Shown piece by piece: positions 1-8,091 of a DNA stretch of 64,000 bases; positions within the stretch are counted from its first letter, which is position 1, and each line of letters begins with the position of its first letter. Under the pieces are notes generated by a model. It did not search any database. It was not told where the DNA came from and saw only the letters and a program-made list of their open reading frames with translations. The DNA comes from Nocardia uniformis NBRC 13702 (GTDB lineage: Bacteria > Actinomycetota > Actinomycetes > Mycobacteriales > Mycobacteriaceae), in assembly GCF_001613345.1 (NCBI RefSeq), contig NZ_BDCE01000044.1:164936-228935 (forward strand), given 5' to 3'. The position numbers and the translations under genes are program-made.

Positions 1-1
1 G

Positions 2-190
2 ACGAGGAATAAGCCGCGTCTCCCAATACTGTTGGGAAATACGGGCGACTGGCGTCCATCGGCGCAGGGCGCGTACACGATCGTCGCCACTCAGGGCTCC
101 TCGAGCAAGTCGACCGTCGTCGAGATCACCAAGGGCGGCGTCGATACCGGCTCGCTGTCGGGTCTGCTGCCCAGCGGCTCGGGCAGCTGA
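2..190 (+). CDS. C-terminal end of an unidentified protein (5' truncated by window)
   Basis: An open frame enters from the left edge and ends at a TGA at 188-190, leaving about 62 visible residues. The visible part contains GAYTIVATQGSSSKSTVVEI and ends in a Gly/Ser-rich tail (PSGSGS). This looks like the beta-rich C-terminus of an exported protein, but no family is recognised. The coding direction is supported by GC-rich third codon positions and by a strong hairpin about 45 bp downstream. Confidence 0.6.
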   Translation, partial: TRNKPRLPILLGNTGDWRPSAQGAYTIVATQGSSSKSTVVEITKGGVDTGSLSGLLPSGSGS

Positions 191-512
191 GATGTCCGGG
201 CGGTGCCTCACTCGCGGCCCGTGTATTCCGCAGCTGCCGTATCCCTTTCGAGTGCGAGGGGTACGGCGGCACATCGATGGGTGGGTGGTTGCCCCAGCGG
301 GTTTCGCGACAGGTGCGGCGTCCGCCATTCGCGTCACCGTCCGGCAAGCCCGCGCCCTTTCGCCGATGATGGCCTCTGACATCGCATTACGGCATACAAA
401 AACGCGGCCCAGGTAACTGTTTCGCCAGAAATCAAGCACACCAGCAATTTCTGGGTACACCCTGCGCAAGCCGGGCCGGACCCGGAGGCACAATAAGTTA
501 AGAAGTACGACT
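191..512. other. Intergenic stretch with hairpin and cutinase-gene promoter region
   Basis: This stretch of about 320 bp has no convincing gene; the short open frames in it lack start context and coding character. It holds the hairpin at 236-267, and its AT-richer right part should carry the promoter of the esterase gene at 513. Confidence 0.5.
236..267 (+). terminator. Hairpin terminator candidate
   Basis: The arms GCCGTATCCC and GGGGTACGGC form a 10-bp stem with one G-U pair and a 12-nt loop. It lies 46 bp after the stop of the truncated first gene. There is no clear T-tract, as is common for actinobacterial terminators. Confidence 0.5.
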
Positions 513-1127
513 ATGCGTAGAGCAACGGCGCTCTTCGCCGCATTACTGCTGGCCATCCTCCTCTCCATCACTCACGTGACAAGTCCGAAGGCACTCGCCG
601 GTACTTGTACTGGCGACTGGGCCATTGGAATCGGCGGTCTCGGCGACAACTCCTCGTCGGTATTCGTCCCGTTCGTGAATCAGCCCGTGGGCTACAACTC
701 CGCCGACCCGATGTCGGGGTTCCATGAAATCAACAGGCTGTTCTGGGGGCATCGCAATCAATGCCCGGGCGACCACATCAGATTGATCGGACATAGTGAG
801 GGTGCGGGCATCCTGCATGCCTGGGTCACCGCGAACCAGGGTGTGGGCAATGCCAATGCCATTCTCCTGGCGGATCCCAAGCGTGCCCCCGGGCCGGGTT
901 GGGGCGGGTTGTCGTCGACTCCCGGGAGTGGAATCGTCGGTTATCCGCTGGCGGGCGTCGACAATTGGTTCGGTGGCTTCCCGGTTCTGACCGTATGCAA
1001 CCGCGACGACCAGATCTGCGACACCTCCGCTGGTTGGTGGGGCTACCTCTTCGGAGGTGCGCACAGTCGATACAATTTCAACGTATGGGATTACGGCGCT
1101 TGGGAATCCGGCGTCTGGTACCGGTAG
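513..1127 (+). CDS. Secreted cutinase-like / PE-PPE-domain-like esterase
   Basis: This is a 204-residue exported serine hydrolase. Residues 1-29 form a Sec signal peptide (two Arg, hydrophobic core, cleavage near ALAG). The nucleophile elbow GHSEGAG lies near residue 95. A CNRDDQICD segment near residue 165 matches the cutinase pattern in which an Asp sits between disulfide cysteines, and the His is in GAHSRYN near residue 185. The Ser-Asp-His order and spacing fit the cutinase and PE-PPE alpha/beta hydrolase families, which hydrolyse ester bonds in lipids or polyesters outside the cell. The substrate cannot be told from sequence. The ATG start is the only one giving the full signal peptide. 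Confidence 0.8.
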   Translation: MRRATALFAALLLAILLSITHVTSPKALAGTCTGDWAIGIGGLGDNSSSVFVPFVNQPVGYNSADPMSGFHEINRLFWGHRNQCPGDHIRLIGHSEGAGILHAWVTANQGVGNANAILLADPKRAPGPGWGGLSSTPGSGIVGYPLAGVDNWFGGFPVLTVCNRDDQICDTSAGWWGYLFGGAHSRYNFNVWDYGAWESGVWYR

Positions 1128-1144
1128 TAGTTGATTCATGGGGA

Positions 1145-1645
1145 TCAGTAGCCGTGCGGCACTGGTCCCCATTGGCTGAACCCGTGGCCCATCGAGGTAC
1201 ACACAGCCACATCTTTGAAGGTGATTTGGCAGGTCGCTCCGGCATGGGTGACCGAATACCGTGGGTCGTGGTAGTTCACGGGTGCGATGCGCGGCAATGC
1301 TGGATTTCCGCCCGGCAGTGTGTGGCTCCCGTTGGAGTTCCACTGGGGGTGGGCGGGCCAGGTGGCGGAATCGATGATGATCGCGGGCACATACGGCAGC
1401 GGTACCTGCATTCCGGCGAACAGCACATTCATGTGGGAGGCCGGTACCGCGAGGTCGCACCCGACCGTGCCGCCCGCACCGATCGAACAGTTCCAATCGC
1501 CCAAAGCGAAATACGCGGTGTCACCGATCAGCACCGGGCCGGGGGCATCATCGGCGTGTGCGGTGCCCGCCCCGAACAGGCACGCGGACATCGCGAGAAT
1601 TCCTCCGCAAACCCGTGCGGCGGCAGCCTTCACAGCCCTGGACAC
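1145..1645 (-). CDS. Small secreted protein of unknown function
   Basis: This 166-residue protein has a clear signal peptide (hydrophobic stretch LAMSACLFGAGTAHA, cleavage after AHA). The GTG start is preceded by AAGGGAGA four bases upstream. Four cysteines in the mature part (WNCSI, VGCDL, ATCQI, AVCTS) could form two disulfides. The mature domain has many Gly, Pro and aromatic residues, including a GHGFSQWGP end. It resembles uncharacterised secreted proteins of Nocardia and Mycobacterium; no function is inferred. It is convergent with the cutinase-like gene, 17 bp between stops, with no obvious terminator. Confidence 0.75.
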   Translation of the reverse strand: MSRAVKAAAARVCGGILAMSACLFGAGTAHADDAPGPVLIGDTAYFALGDWNCSIGAGGTVGCDLAVPASHMNVLFAGMQVPLPYVPAIIIDSATWPAHPQWNSNGSHTLPGGNPALPRIAPVNYHDPRYSVTHAGATCQITFKDVAVCTSMGHGFSQWGPVPHGY

Positions 1646-1801
1646 CGAATCTCCCTTTGATGCGCAGCGATTGTCAGATCCAGTCGATCATAGAGAAAAG
1701 CTATCACTTTACGGTGCAAAGGCAGGGGAATTGTCCAGGGGCCTTTCGCAATAAGACGGCCCATTTCCTTTGTGAATCCACCCGCCGCGCCCCCGAACCG
1801 G

Positions 1802-2998
1802 TCAGGCCGGGGCGCCGCCGCGGAGCCAGTCGGGCCACAGGATGGTCCAATCGCCGTTCTGCCAGATATCGAGGGGGTCGCCGCCGGTGTTGCGAACCTC
1901 GATGACGTCGCCCGGTATGACGAAGTCGTAGAACCAGGCGGCGTCGTCGGGGGAGAGGTTCAGGCAGCCGTGCGAGACATTGGTATTGCCCTGTGCCCAC
2001 ATACTTTCCGCCAGCGCGTGCACGAAAATCCCGTCGTGGCTGATGCGGACACCGTGATTGATGGTGGTTCGATAGCCGAGCCGGGAATTGACCGGTAGGC
2101 CGTAGCTGGCGGAATCCATAATCACCGGGTTCTTGCGATCCAGAACGGTATAGATGCCGGGCCGGGTCCAGAACGACAGCACCGTACCGCCGACGGCCGC
2201 GCTACCGCCCATACCCATCGAGGTGGGCATACTGCGCACCAGGTTTCCGTTCTCGAAGACATCGATGTGTTTGGTGTCGTCGTCGGCGATGGCGACATGG
2301 GCCGGGCCGATGAGCACCGAAATATGTTGATCGCGTAGGCCGTAAGCGCCGTCGCCGAGCGGCGCGCCGAACAGCTCCGCCGCGATGGTGACCCTGGTCC
2401 CCGGGGCGTAGTAGTGCTCGGGCCGCCAGTGCGCGTTCTGATCGTCGAGCCAATACCAGGCGCCGGTGACCGCGGGTTCGGTGCTGACCCGCAATTGGCG
2501 CTGTGCCGCCGCCCGATCGACGGGTTGGTCGAAACGTGCGACCAACACGAAACCCACTCCGTAAGTGTCATTTTCGGCGAGCTCGACCAGGTTGCCGGAT
2601 CGCAGCGAGACGTCGACGAGTCGATCGGGCGCCACCGTGGCGCACGTCGCGGTCGCGGTGACCTCGCCGGTTTCACCCTGCGCCACCGCCTTCGCGGTAT
2701 AGGTGTGGCCGTATCCGAGCGGTTCCGCACTGGTCCATACGCGCTGATCGGGTGTCAGTGCTCCCGGCAGCGCCCTGCCCGTTTCGTCGATCCACTCGAC
2801 CGACCGCAACGTCCCGTCGGTCACCGTAACCGTGCCGGGTATACGCGCATTCACCCCGTGAGAGTCCAGCGCGGGATCGAACCGGATAGCCGCGGCCCGG
2901 GGTGATGGCGGCGCTTCCTGCTCCCGTGCGCACCCGGTGACGGCGAGACCCCCGGCACCGACAAAGCCGATCAGCACCTCACGACGTCGCAATGCCAC
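1802..2998 (-). CDS. L,D-transpeptidase lipoprotein (YkuD domain, LdtMt2-like)
   Basis: This enzyme makes 3->3 cross-links in peptidoglycan outside the membrane. The GTG at 2998 is chosen because GGGAGAGG stands just upstream and because it places a lipobox (LAVTGC) near residue 27 after a short hydrophobic stretch; longer versions would bury the signal. Two Ig-like domains (about residues 50-250) precede the YkuD catalytic domain. The nucleophile motif SHGCLNLS is near residue 343, and the upstream catalytic His is in the HDGIFVHAL segment. At 398 residues it matches the mycobacterial Ldt class with Ig-like domains. These enzymes are usual in Mycobacteriales and are the targets of carbapenems. 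Confidence 0.9.
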   Translation of the reverse strand: MALRRREVLIGFVGAGGLAVTGCAREQEAPPSPRAAAIRFDPALDSHGVNARIPGTVTVTDGTLRSVEWIDETGRALPGALTPDQRVWTSAEPLGYGHTYTAKAVAQGETGEVTATATCATVAPDRLVDVSLRSGNLVELAENDTYGVGFVLVARFDQPVDRAAAQRQLRVSTEPAVTGAWYWLDDQNAHWRPEHYYAPGTRVTIAAELFGAPLGDGAYGLRDQHISVLIGPAHVAIADDDTKHIDVFENGNLVRSMPTSMGMGGSAAVGGTVLSFWTRPGIYTVLDRKNPVIMDSASYGLPVNSRLGYRTTINHGVRISHDGIFVHALAESMWAQGNTNVSHGCLNLSPDDAAWFYDFVIPGDVIEVRNTGGDPLDIWQNGDWTILWPDWLRGGAPA

Positions 2999-3143
2999 GG
3001 CACCTCTCCCTTCGCCCGGCATCCTGCCGACCTGCGTGCCAGCATGTGGCACCGAGGCGGCAGCCGACGCGCCGACGAGCGCAACCTCCACTGATCCGTC
3101 GCGCAACCGACACCGTTCCTCGATCGACCGGTGTGCGCCGAGA

Positions 3144-4013
3144 TCAGCGCGTGCGATCGCTCGGTGATTCGACGACCTCGGCCACCAGCGATACGACATC
3201 GTCGAGGTGGTGCGGGGTGGTCAGGTGGCCCATATCGGAGAAGACCCGGAGGTCGAGGTTCATGGTTCGGCGCAGTGCCTGGGCCAGCCGCTTCGGCGGT
3301 AGGAATCGGTCGTATTCTCCGACCCCGACCACGCAGGGCCGCTCGGCGCGGCGGGCCAGTAGTTCGGCGGGCAGGGGAGGCGGGGCCAGGGTGGTGTGGC
3401 AGCAGCCGGCCATGAGTGCCATCCATTCCACCTCGGTTTCGGGTGGCTCCTCGCCGGGGGCGACGAAGAGGCGGAGCATGCGGCGCGTGTTCTCCGGGGT
3501 GGGGCGCAGCAGCCACACCGTCGAGGCCACCGCGAGTTTCGGCTCCACTGCCAGACGGATGAAACCGGCGGGTGAGATCAGCGCCCGCGCCGCGATCCGG
3601 GGTGAGTCGGCGGCCAGGGCCACCGCCGAGCCCAATGAGTTGCCCACGAGCACGACCTCGTCCAGCTGAGCGGCGGCCAGGACTTCGTCCAGAACCCGGC
3701 CGTACCAGGCCAGCCGGTCCCGCCGCGGCCGTCGTGGATCGCTGAGTCCGGGCTGACCGGGTAGATCCACCACCGTGGTCGCCCAGTGCGCCGACAGGGC
3801 CCGCAGCCACGGCAGCGCCACCGCAGCATTGAAGCCGGTGCCGGGAACCACGACGACCCGCGGCGAACCCGTTCCGGCGGAGGTGAGCCGTACCTGCCCG
3901 GCGCTCGTGTCCACGGTCGCGGCGGTGAGTGGAAAGTCCGCGTGCGTCAAGGTATTCGAGCACCACTGCCGCACCGCACGCTGACAACGGGGGTTCTTGT
4001 ACGCGGTCGGCAT
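3144..4013 (-). CDS. Alpha/beta hydrolase
   Basis: This is a 289-residue alpha/beta-hydrolase-fold protein with nucleophile elbow VGNSLGS (Ser about 126), acid in VGEYDRF and His in DMGHLTTPHH. An oxyanion-type VVPGTGF segment lies near residue 57. There is no signal peptide, so it is cytosolic. The reaction could be ester, lactone or epoxide cleavage; residues do not decide. The ATG at 4013 is preferred over a GTG 39 bases upstream because the extra residues look non-coding. It is co-directional with the L,D-transpeptidase gene, 145 bp apart. Confidence 0.75.
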   Translation of the reverse strand: MPTAYKNPRCQRAVRQWCSNTLTHADFPLTAATVDTSAGQVRLTSAGTGSPRVVVVPGTGFNAAVALPWLRALSAHWATTVVDLPGQPGLSDPRRPRRDRLAWYGRVLDEVLAAAQLDEVVLVGNSLGSAVALAADSPRIAARALISPAGFIRLAVEPKLAVASTVWLLRPTPENTRRMLRLFVAPGEEPPETEVEWMALMAGCCHTTLAPPPLPAELLARRAERPCVVGVGEYDRFLPPKRLAQALRRTMNLDLRVFSDMGHLTTPHHLDDVVSLVAEVVESPSDRTR

Positions 4014-4203
4014 TGTGTCAGTGTTCCGGGGAACCCGTGGAACGTCCAACACTCCGGCGTGCTGTCGGCACTTATCTTCGCCGTAGTGGCCCGTCAGGAT
4101 GATTATTTTGGGTGATTACGCCGTATTGACCGAAAAGTAACAACCGTTCACAGAGTCCATGAGACGATCCCTGTCGATTCCGGAGTCTCGATGGGAGTGT
4201 GTG

Positions 4204-5748
4204 GTGGCTGAGTTCCTCGGCACGATTAACGGCTACATCTGGAGCAACGGGCTGATATACCTCTGCCTCGCGGCCGGGGTGTACTTCTCCATTCGCTCCA
4301 GGTTCGTCCAGGTTCGTCAGGTGCCAGAAATGGTTCGCCTGATGTTCAGAGGTGAGAAGTCACCGTCGGGTGTCTCATCGTTCCAAGCGCTGGCCATGTC
4401 GCTGTCCGGCCGCGTGGGTACCGGCAATATCGCCGGTGTCGCCACCGCGATCGCGTTCGGCGGACCCGGGGCGCTGTTCTGGATGTGGGCGGTGGCGTTC
4501 CTGGGAGCCTCGACCTCCTTCGTCGAGTGCACCCTCGGCCAGATCTACAAGACCCGCGATCCCCTCACCAATGAATACCGAGGCGGACCCGCGTACTACT
4601 TCAGCAGGGCGATGGCGCACACCCGCGCGGCTCCGCTGTTCAAGATCTACGGCTTCATTTTCGCGGCCGTGACCGTACTCGCCTGTGGCCTGCTGCTGCC
4701 CAGCGTGCAGTCCAACTCCATGGCCTCGGCCATGAACCAGGCGTGGGGCATCTCCACCTGGGTGGTGGCTGTCGGCATGATTATCGTGCTGGCCTTCGTG
4801 ATCATCGGTGGCGTCAAGCGGATCGCCGCGTTCGCCGGTGTCGTGGTGCCGTTCATGGCGGTCGCCTACATCGTGATGGCGCTGATCGTCGTCTTCTCCA
4901 ACGCCTCGGAGATCCCCGGCATTGTGAGCACGATCTTCGCCAGCGCCTTCGGCGCCGACGCGGCGTTCGGTGCGATCATCGGCGCGGCGGTTATGTGGGG
5001 CGTCAAGCGCGGCGTCTACTCCAATGAGGCCGGGCAGGGCACCGGACCGCACGCCGCCGCGGCGGCCGAGGTCTCCCATCCCGCCAAGCAGGGCCTGGTC
5101 CAGGCCTTCGCGGTCTACATCGACACGCTCTTCATCTGCACCGCGACCGGATTCCTCATCCTGTCGACCGGCGCGTACCGGGTGTTCGACGGTGACACCG
5201 TGACGAGTCCCGTCCTGAAGGACGGCGGGGCGCTGCCCTCGGATGCCGCGGTCGGACCGACCTTCGCCCAGGTCGGCATCGATACGCTGTGGAACGGCTT
5301 CGGCTCGTCCTTCATCGCGATATCGCTCGCGTTCTTCTGCCTCACCACGATCATCGCGTACTACTACATGGCCGAGACCAATCTGCGGTTCATCCTCGGC
5401 AAGCACTCGGTGGTTCCGGTGCCGGTCATTCGCGGCACCATCGGTACGAACCTCACCGCGGTCCTGCAGGTGCTGATCCTGGTCTCCGTGGCGGTCGGCG
5501 CGGTGTCGACCGCGTCGGAAGCGTGGACGCTCGGCGATATCGGTGTGGGATTGATGGCCTGGCTCAACATTATCGGCGTCATCATCCTGCAGCAGCCGGC
5601 GTACAAGGCACTGCGTGATTACGAGCGGCAGAAGAAGTCGGGCCTGGACCCGGTCTTCGATCCGCTGGCCCTGAATATCCCGGGAGCCACCTTCTGGGAG
5701 ACCTACGATCCGACGGGCGGCAAGGACCGCGCCCAGACCACGGTCTGA
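4204..5748 (+). CDS. AGCS-family sodium:alanine/glycine symporter
   Basis: This is an integral membrane protein of 514 residues with about eleven membrane spans. AGCS hallmarks are visible: an N-terminal FLGTINGYIW stretch, SGRVGTGNIAGVATAI, the conserved GVKRGVYSNEAGQGTGPHAAA block and a C-terminal NIIGVIILQQPAYKALRDYE. Members import alanine or glycine with Na+ or H+. The GTG at 4204 is chosen because GGGAG lies six bases upstream and the protein then begins like family members; an ATG at 4159 would add 15 unlikely residues. A strong bidirectional terminator follows. Confidence 0.88.
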   Translation: MAEFLGTINGYIWSNGLIYLCLAAGVYFSIRSRFVQVRQVPEMVRLMFRGEKSPSGVSSFQALAMSLSGRVGTGNIAGVATAIAFGGPGALFWMWAVAFLGASTSFVECTLGQIYKTRDPLTNEYRGGPAYYFSRAMAHTRAAPLFKIYGFIFAAVTVLACGLLLPSVQSNSMASAMNQAWGISTWVVAVGMIIVLAFVIIGGVKRIAAFAGVVVPFMAVAYIVMALIVVFSNASEIPGIVSTIFASAFGADAAFGAIIGAAVMWGVKRGVYSNEAGQGTGPHAAAAAEVSHPAKQGLVQAFAVYIDTLFICTATGFLILSTGAYRVFDGDTVTSPVLKDGGALPSDAAVGPTFAQVGIDTLWNGFGSSFIAISLAFFCLTTIIAYYYMAETNLRFILGKHSVVPVPVIRGTIGTNLTAVLQVLILVSVAVGAVSTASEAWTLGDIGVGLMAWLNIIGVIILQQPAYKALRDYERQKKSGLDPVFDPLALNIPGATFWETYDPTGGKDRAQTTV

Positions 5749-5778
5749 TCGGGTCGACCGCATTCCTGGCGAGAGCTC

Positions 5779-5820
5779 GTAAGGGCGGTACGTCTGCACC
5801 GGCAGGCGTACCGCTCTTAC
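5779..5820. terminator. Bidirectional terminator between convergent genes
   Basis: The arms GTAAGGGCGGTACG and CGTACCGCTCTTAC pair over 14 bp with one G-U and a 14-nt loop. It sits between the convergent stops of the symporter (5748) and the TrkA-type gene (5845), so it can end both transcripts. Confidence 0.8.
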
Positions 5821-5844
5821 GTTGTGGCGCTTGGTACTACGCCG

Positions 5845-6528
5845 TCACACCAGGTCGGCGAAGGATTCGACGCAGACGATACTGCCGGAGACAATCAGCT
5901 GGTCGTCCGCGAAAATGACGGTTTCCGGTGTGGCATAGGTGAATTCGCCGCCTCGACGTTTGATCGCGACGACGGTGACATTGAAATGCTCGCGCAGTCC
6001 GCTCTCGGTGAGGGTCATTCCGACGACCGCGCGCGGGGCGGTGGTGCGCACCATGGCGTAGTTCTCGTCGAATTCGATGTAGTCGAGCATGCGGCCGGTG
6101 ACCAGATGCGCGATCCGTTCGCCCATATCGAATTCCGGTAGTACGACGTGGTGGGCACCGACCCGCTCCAGGATCCGGCCGTGCTGCCGACTGGTGGCCT
6201 TGGCCCAGATGCGGGGGATCTGGAAGTCGACCAGCAATGAGGTGGTGAGGATGCTCGCCTCCAGGTCGGTGCCGATACCGACCACCGCGTGCGGAAAGTC
6301 GGGAACGCCGAGTTGGACAAGCGCTTCCTGATCGGTGGTGTCCGCGACCGCGACATGGGTCAGGTCATTGGAGAACTGTTGCACCAGACGCGGATCGGAG
6401 TCGATGGCCAATACCTCGGAGCCGTGTACGACCAGTTCGTGCGCGAGCGAACCGCCGAAGCGGCCGAGACCGATGACAACCACCCGGGTGGTCGGGTGTT
6501 TCGGCGTTTTCGCGGGTTTACCCAACAA
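5845..6528 (-). CDS. TrkA/KtrA-type potassium uptake regulatory subunit (RCK_N + RCK_C)
   Basis: This is the cytosolic nucleotide-binding subunit that gates the TrkH-like channel encoded just upstream. The Rossmann motif VVVIGLGRFGGSLA is near residue 20 and the acidic ribose-binding AIDSD follows. The RCK_C domain occupies roughly residues 140-225 (TLTESGLREHFNVTVVAIKR). The TTG at 6528 is favoured because GGAGGAG stands seven bases upstream, giving translation coupled to the trkH-like stop at 6518-6520. An ATG at 6570 would reach deeper into the upstream gene with no ribosome site. K+ uptake by such pairs responds to NAD(H)/ATP or c-di-AMP in other bacteria. Confidence 0.87.
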   Translation of the reverse strand: MLGKPAKTPKHPTTRVVVIGLGRFGGSLAHELVVHGSEVLAIDSDPRLVQQFSNDLTHVAVADTTDQEALVQLGVPDFPHAVVGIGTDLEASILTTSLLVDFQIPRIWAKATSRQHGRILERVGAHHVVLPEFDMGERIAHLVTGRMLDYIEFDENYAMVRTTAPRAVVGMTLTESGLREHFNVTVVAIKRRGGEFTYATPETVIFADDQLIVSGSIVCVESFADLV

Positions 6529-7897
6529 TGGGGCGCTCCTCCGGTAGTTCGTATCGGCGTTCGTATTCACGTAGTGCGAGCGCCGCGGCCAGGGTGATCG
6601 GTCCGACGCGGCCCAGGAACATCACCGCGCTGAGCAGCAGGTGGCCCAACGGGGGGAGATCGGCGGTGATACCGGTGGACAGGCCCACCGTCCCGAATGC
6701 CGACACCACCTCGAACAGCACCGCGTCCAGGCGATGGGTGGACAGGCCGAGCAGGATCATGGTTGCGACCATGACGACGCCGACACCGAGCAGCGCGACC
6801 GTAATCGCTTGGCGCTGCACGCTCGCCGCCAAACGTCGTCCCATAACGTGCACGGTGGGCTGGCCGCGGACCTCGGCGTACACCACGAAGGCCAGCAGCG
6901 CGAAGGTGGTGACCTTGATGCCGCCCGCGGTGCCCGCGCTGCCACCGCCGATGAACATGAGCACATCATTGACCAGCAGCGTGGTCGGGTGCATGGCACC
7001 GACGTCTACGGAGTTGAATCCGGCCGTGCGAGGAGTCATGCCGTGGAAGGCACCCGCCAGGAGGCGACCACCGAACGAATGGGTGCCGAGGGTGGCCGGA
7101 TTACCCCATTCGAGGGCGGTTACCAGTACGACACCGACCACGGCCAGTCCGGCGTAGGCCAAGACGGTGATCTTGGTGTGCAGGGACCAGCCGAGCACGG
7201 GGGTGCCGCGCAGCCGGGCCCGCATCGCTCGCACGGTCTCGAAGACCACTGGAAAGCCGAGGCCGCCCAGTACGAATGCCACCGTGATGGGCACGATGAT
7301 CCATGGATCGGACGCGTGCCGCACGAGACTGTCCCCGTGCAGCGCGAACCCCGCGTTGTTGTAGGCCGAAATGGCGTGGAACGTGCCGTAATACAGTGCC
7401 GAGCTGAAGGGTTCGTCGGTGGTGACCAGCCGACGGCCGGTGAGGAACACGGCCGTCACCAGTTCGATCGTCACGCTCATCACGACGACGCCGAGTACGA
7501 CCCGGCGCGTTTCGCCCAGCTGCAAAGCCTTCGTCTCGGCCTGCGCGATCAACTGCATCCGCAAACCCATCCGGCGAGCCACCAGCAGCCCCAGCAGTGA
7601 GGCCGCCGTCATGATGCCGATGCCGCCCACCTGAATGAGCCCCAGCACCACCCCCTCGCCGAACCCCGACCAGTAGGTCGACGTATCGACGACGACCAGG
7701 CCGGTCACACAGATCGCCGACGTCGAGGTGAACAGTGCCGTGACCGGATCGGTCCAGGTGCCGGACTCGGACGCGAACGGCAGTGTCAGCAGGGCCGCGC
7801 CGAGTACGTTGACTACGAGGAAGCCCACGACGGTGAGCCGAGCAGGATGTCCGAGTCGGCCCAGGCGGCGGACGATCGGCTGCGCTGTGCGTGGCAT
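6518..7897 (-). CDS. TrkH/KtrB-type potassium transporter
   Basis: This is a membrane protein of 459 residues with the four-fold M1-P-M2 architecture of the SKT superfamily. Pore-loop segments are visible as TSTSAICVTGL, AISAYNNAGF, MTPRTAGFNSVD and SAFGTVGLSTG, each with the K+-selectivity glycine region. It conducts K+ inward, presumably powered by Na+ or H+ co-movement or the membrane potential. It overlaps the downstream TrkA-type gene by about 11 bp. The ATG start has no strong Shine-Dalgarno. Confidence 0.9.
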   Translation of the reverse strand: MPRTAQPIVRRLGRLGHPARLTVVGFLVVNVLGAALLTLPFASESGTWTDPVTALFTSTSAICVTGLVVVDTSTYWSGFGEGVVLGLIQVGGIGIMTAASLLGLLVARRMGLRMQLIAQAETKALQLGETRRVVLGVVVMSVTIELVTAVFLTGRRLVTTDEPFSSALYYGTFHAISAYNNAGFALHGDSLVRHASDPWIIVPITVAFVLGGLGFPVVFETVRAMRARLRGTPVLGWSLHTKITVLAYAGLAVVGVVLVTALEWGNPATLGTHSFGGRLLAGAFHGMTPRTAGFNSVDVGAMHPTTLLVNDVLMFIGGGSAGTAGGIKVTTFALLAFVVYAEVRGQPTVHVMGRRLAASVQRQAITVALLGVGVVMVATMILLGLSTHRLDAVLFEVVSAFGTVGLSTGITADLPPLGHLLLSAVMFLGRVGPITLAAALALREYERRYELPEERPIVG

Positions 7898-8091
7898 GCG
7901 ATCAGTGCGCCGAGGACGGCGATAGGGGCACCGTCCCGGTGGTGGTCGTACTCAACGATGCGTCCCCTTTGGGTCTCGTCCGGGCGTCGACGGTCTGCGG
8001 CGCTTAGAGATCCTAACGGTCTGCTTACGTCAGTTTGTCGCACCACTCGCTCAGGTATTCGTCGCGCATTGTCGGTACCGCGGCCGTTCGC

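Noticed and set aside
4375..5799. 474-codon minus-strand frame opposite the AGCS symporter
   Set aside because: It is an Arg/Asp/His-rich shadow of membrane codons, with no domain and no ribosome site.
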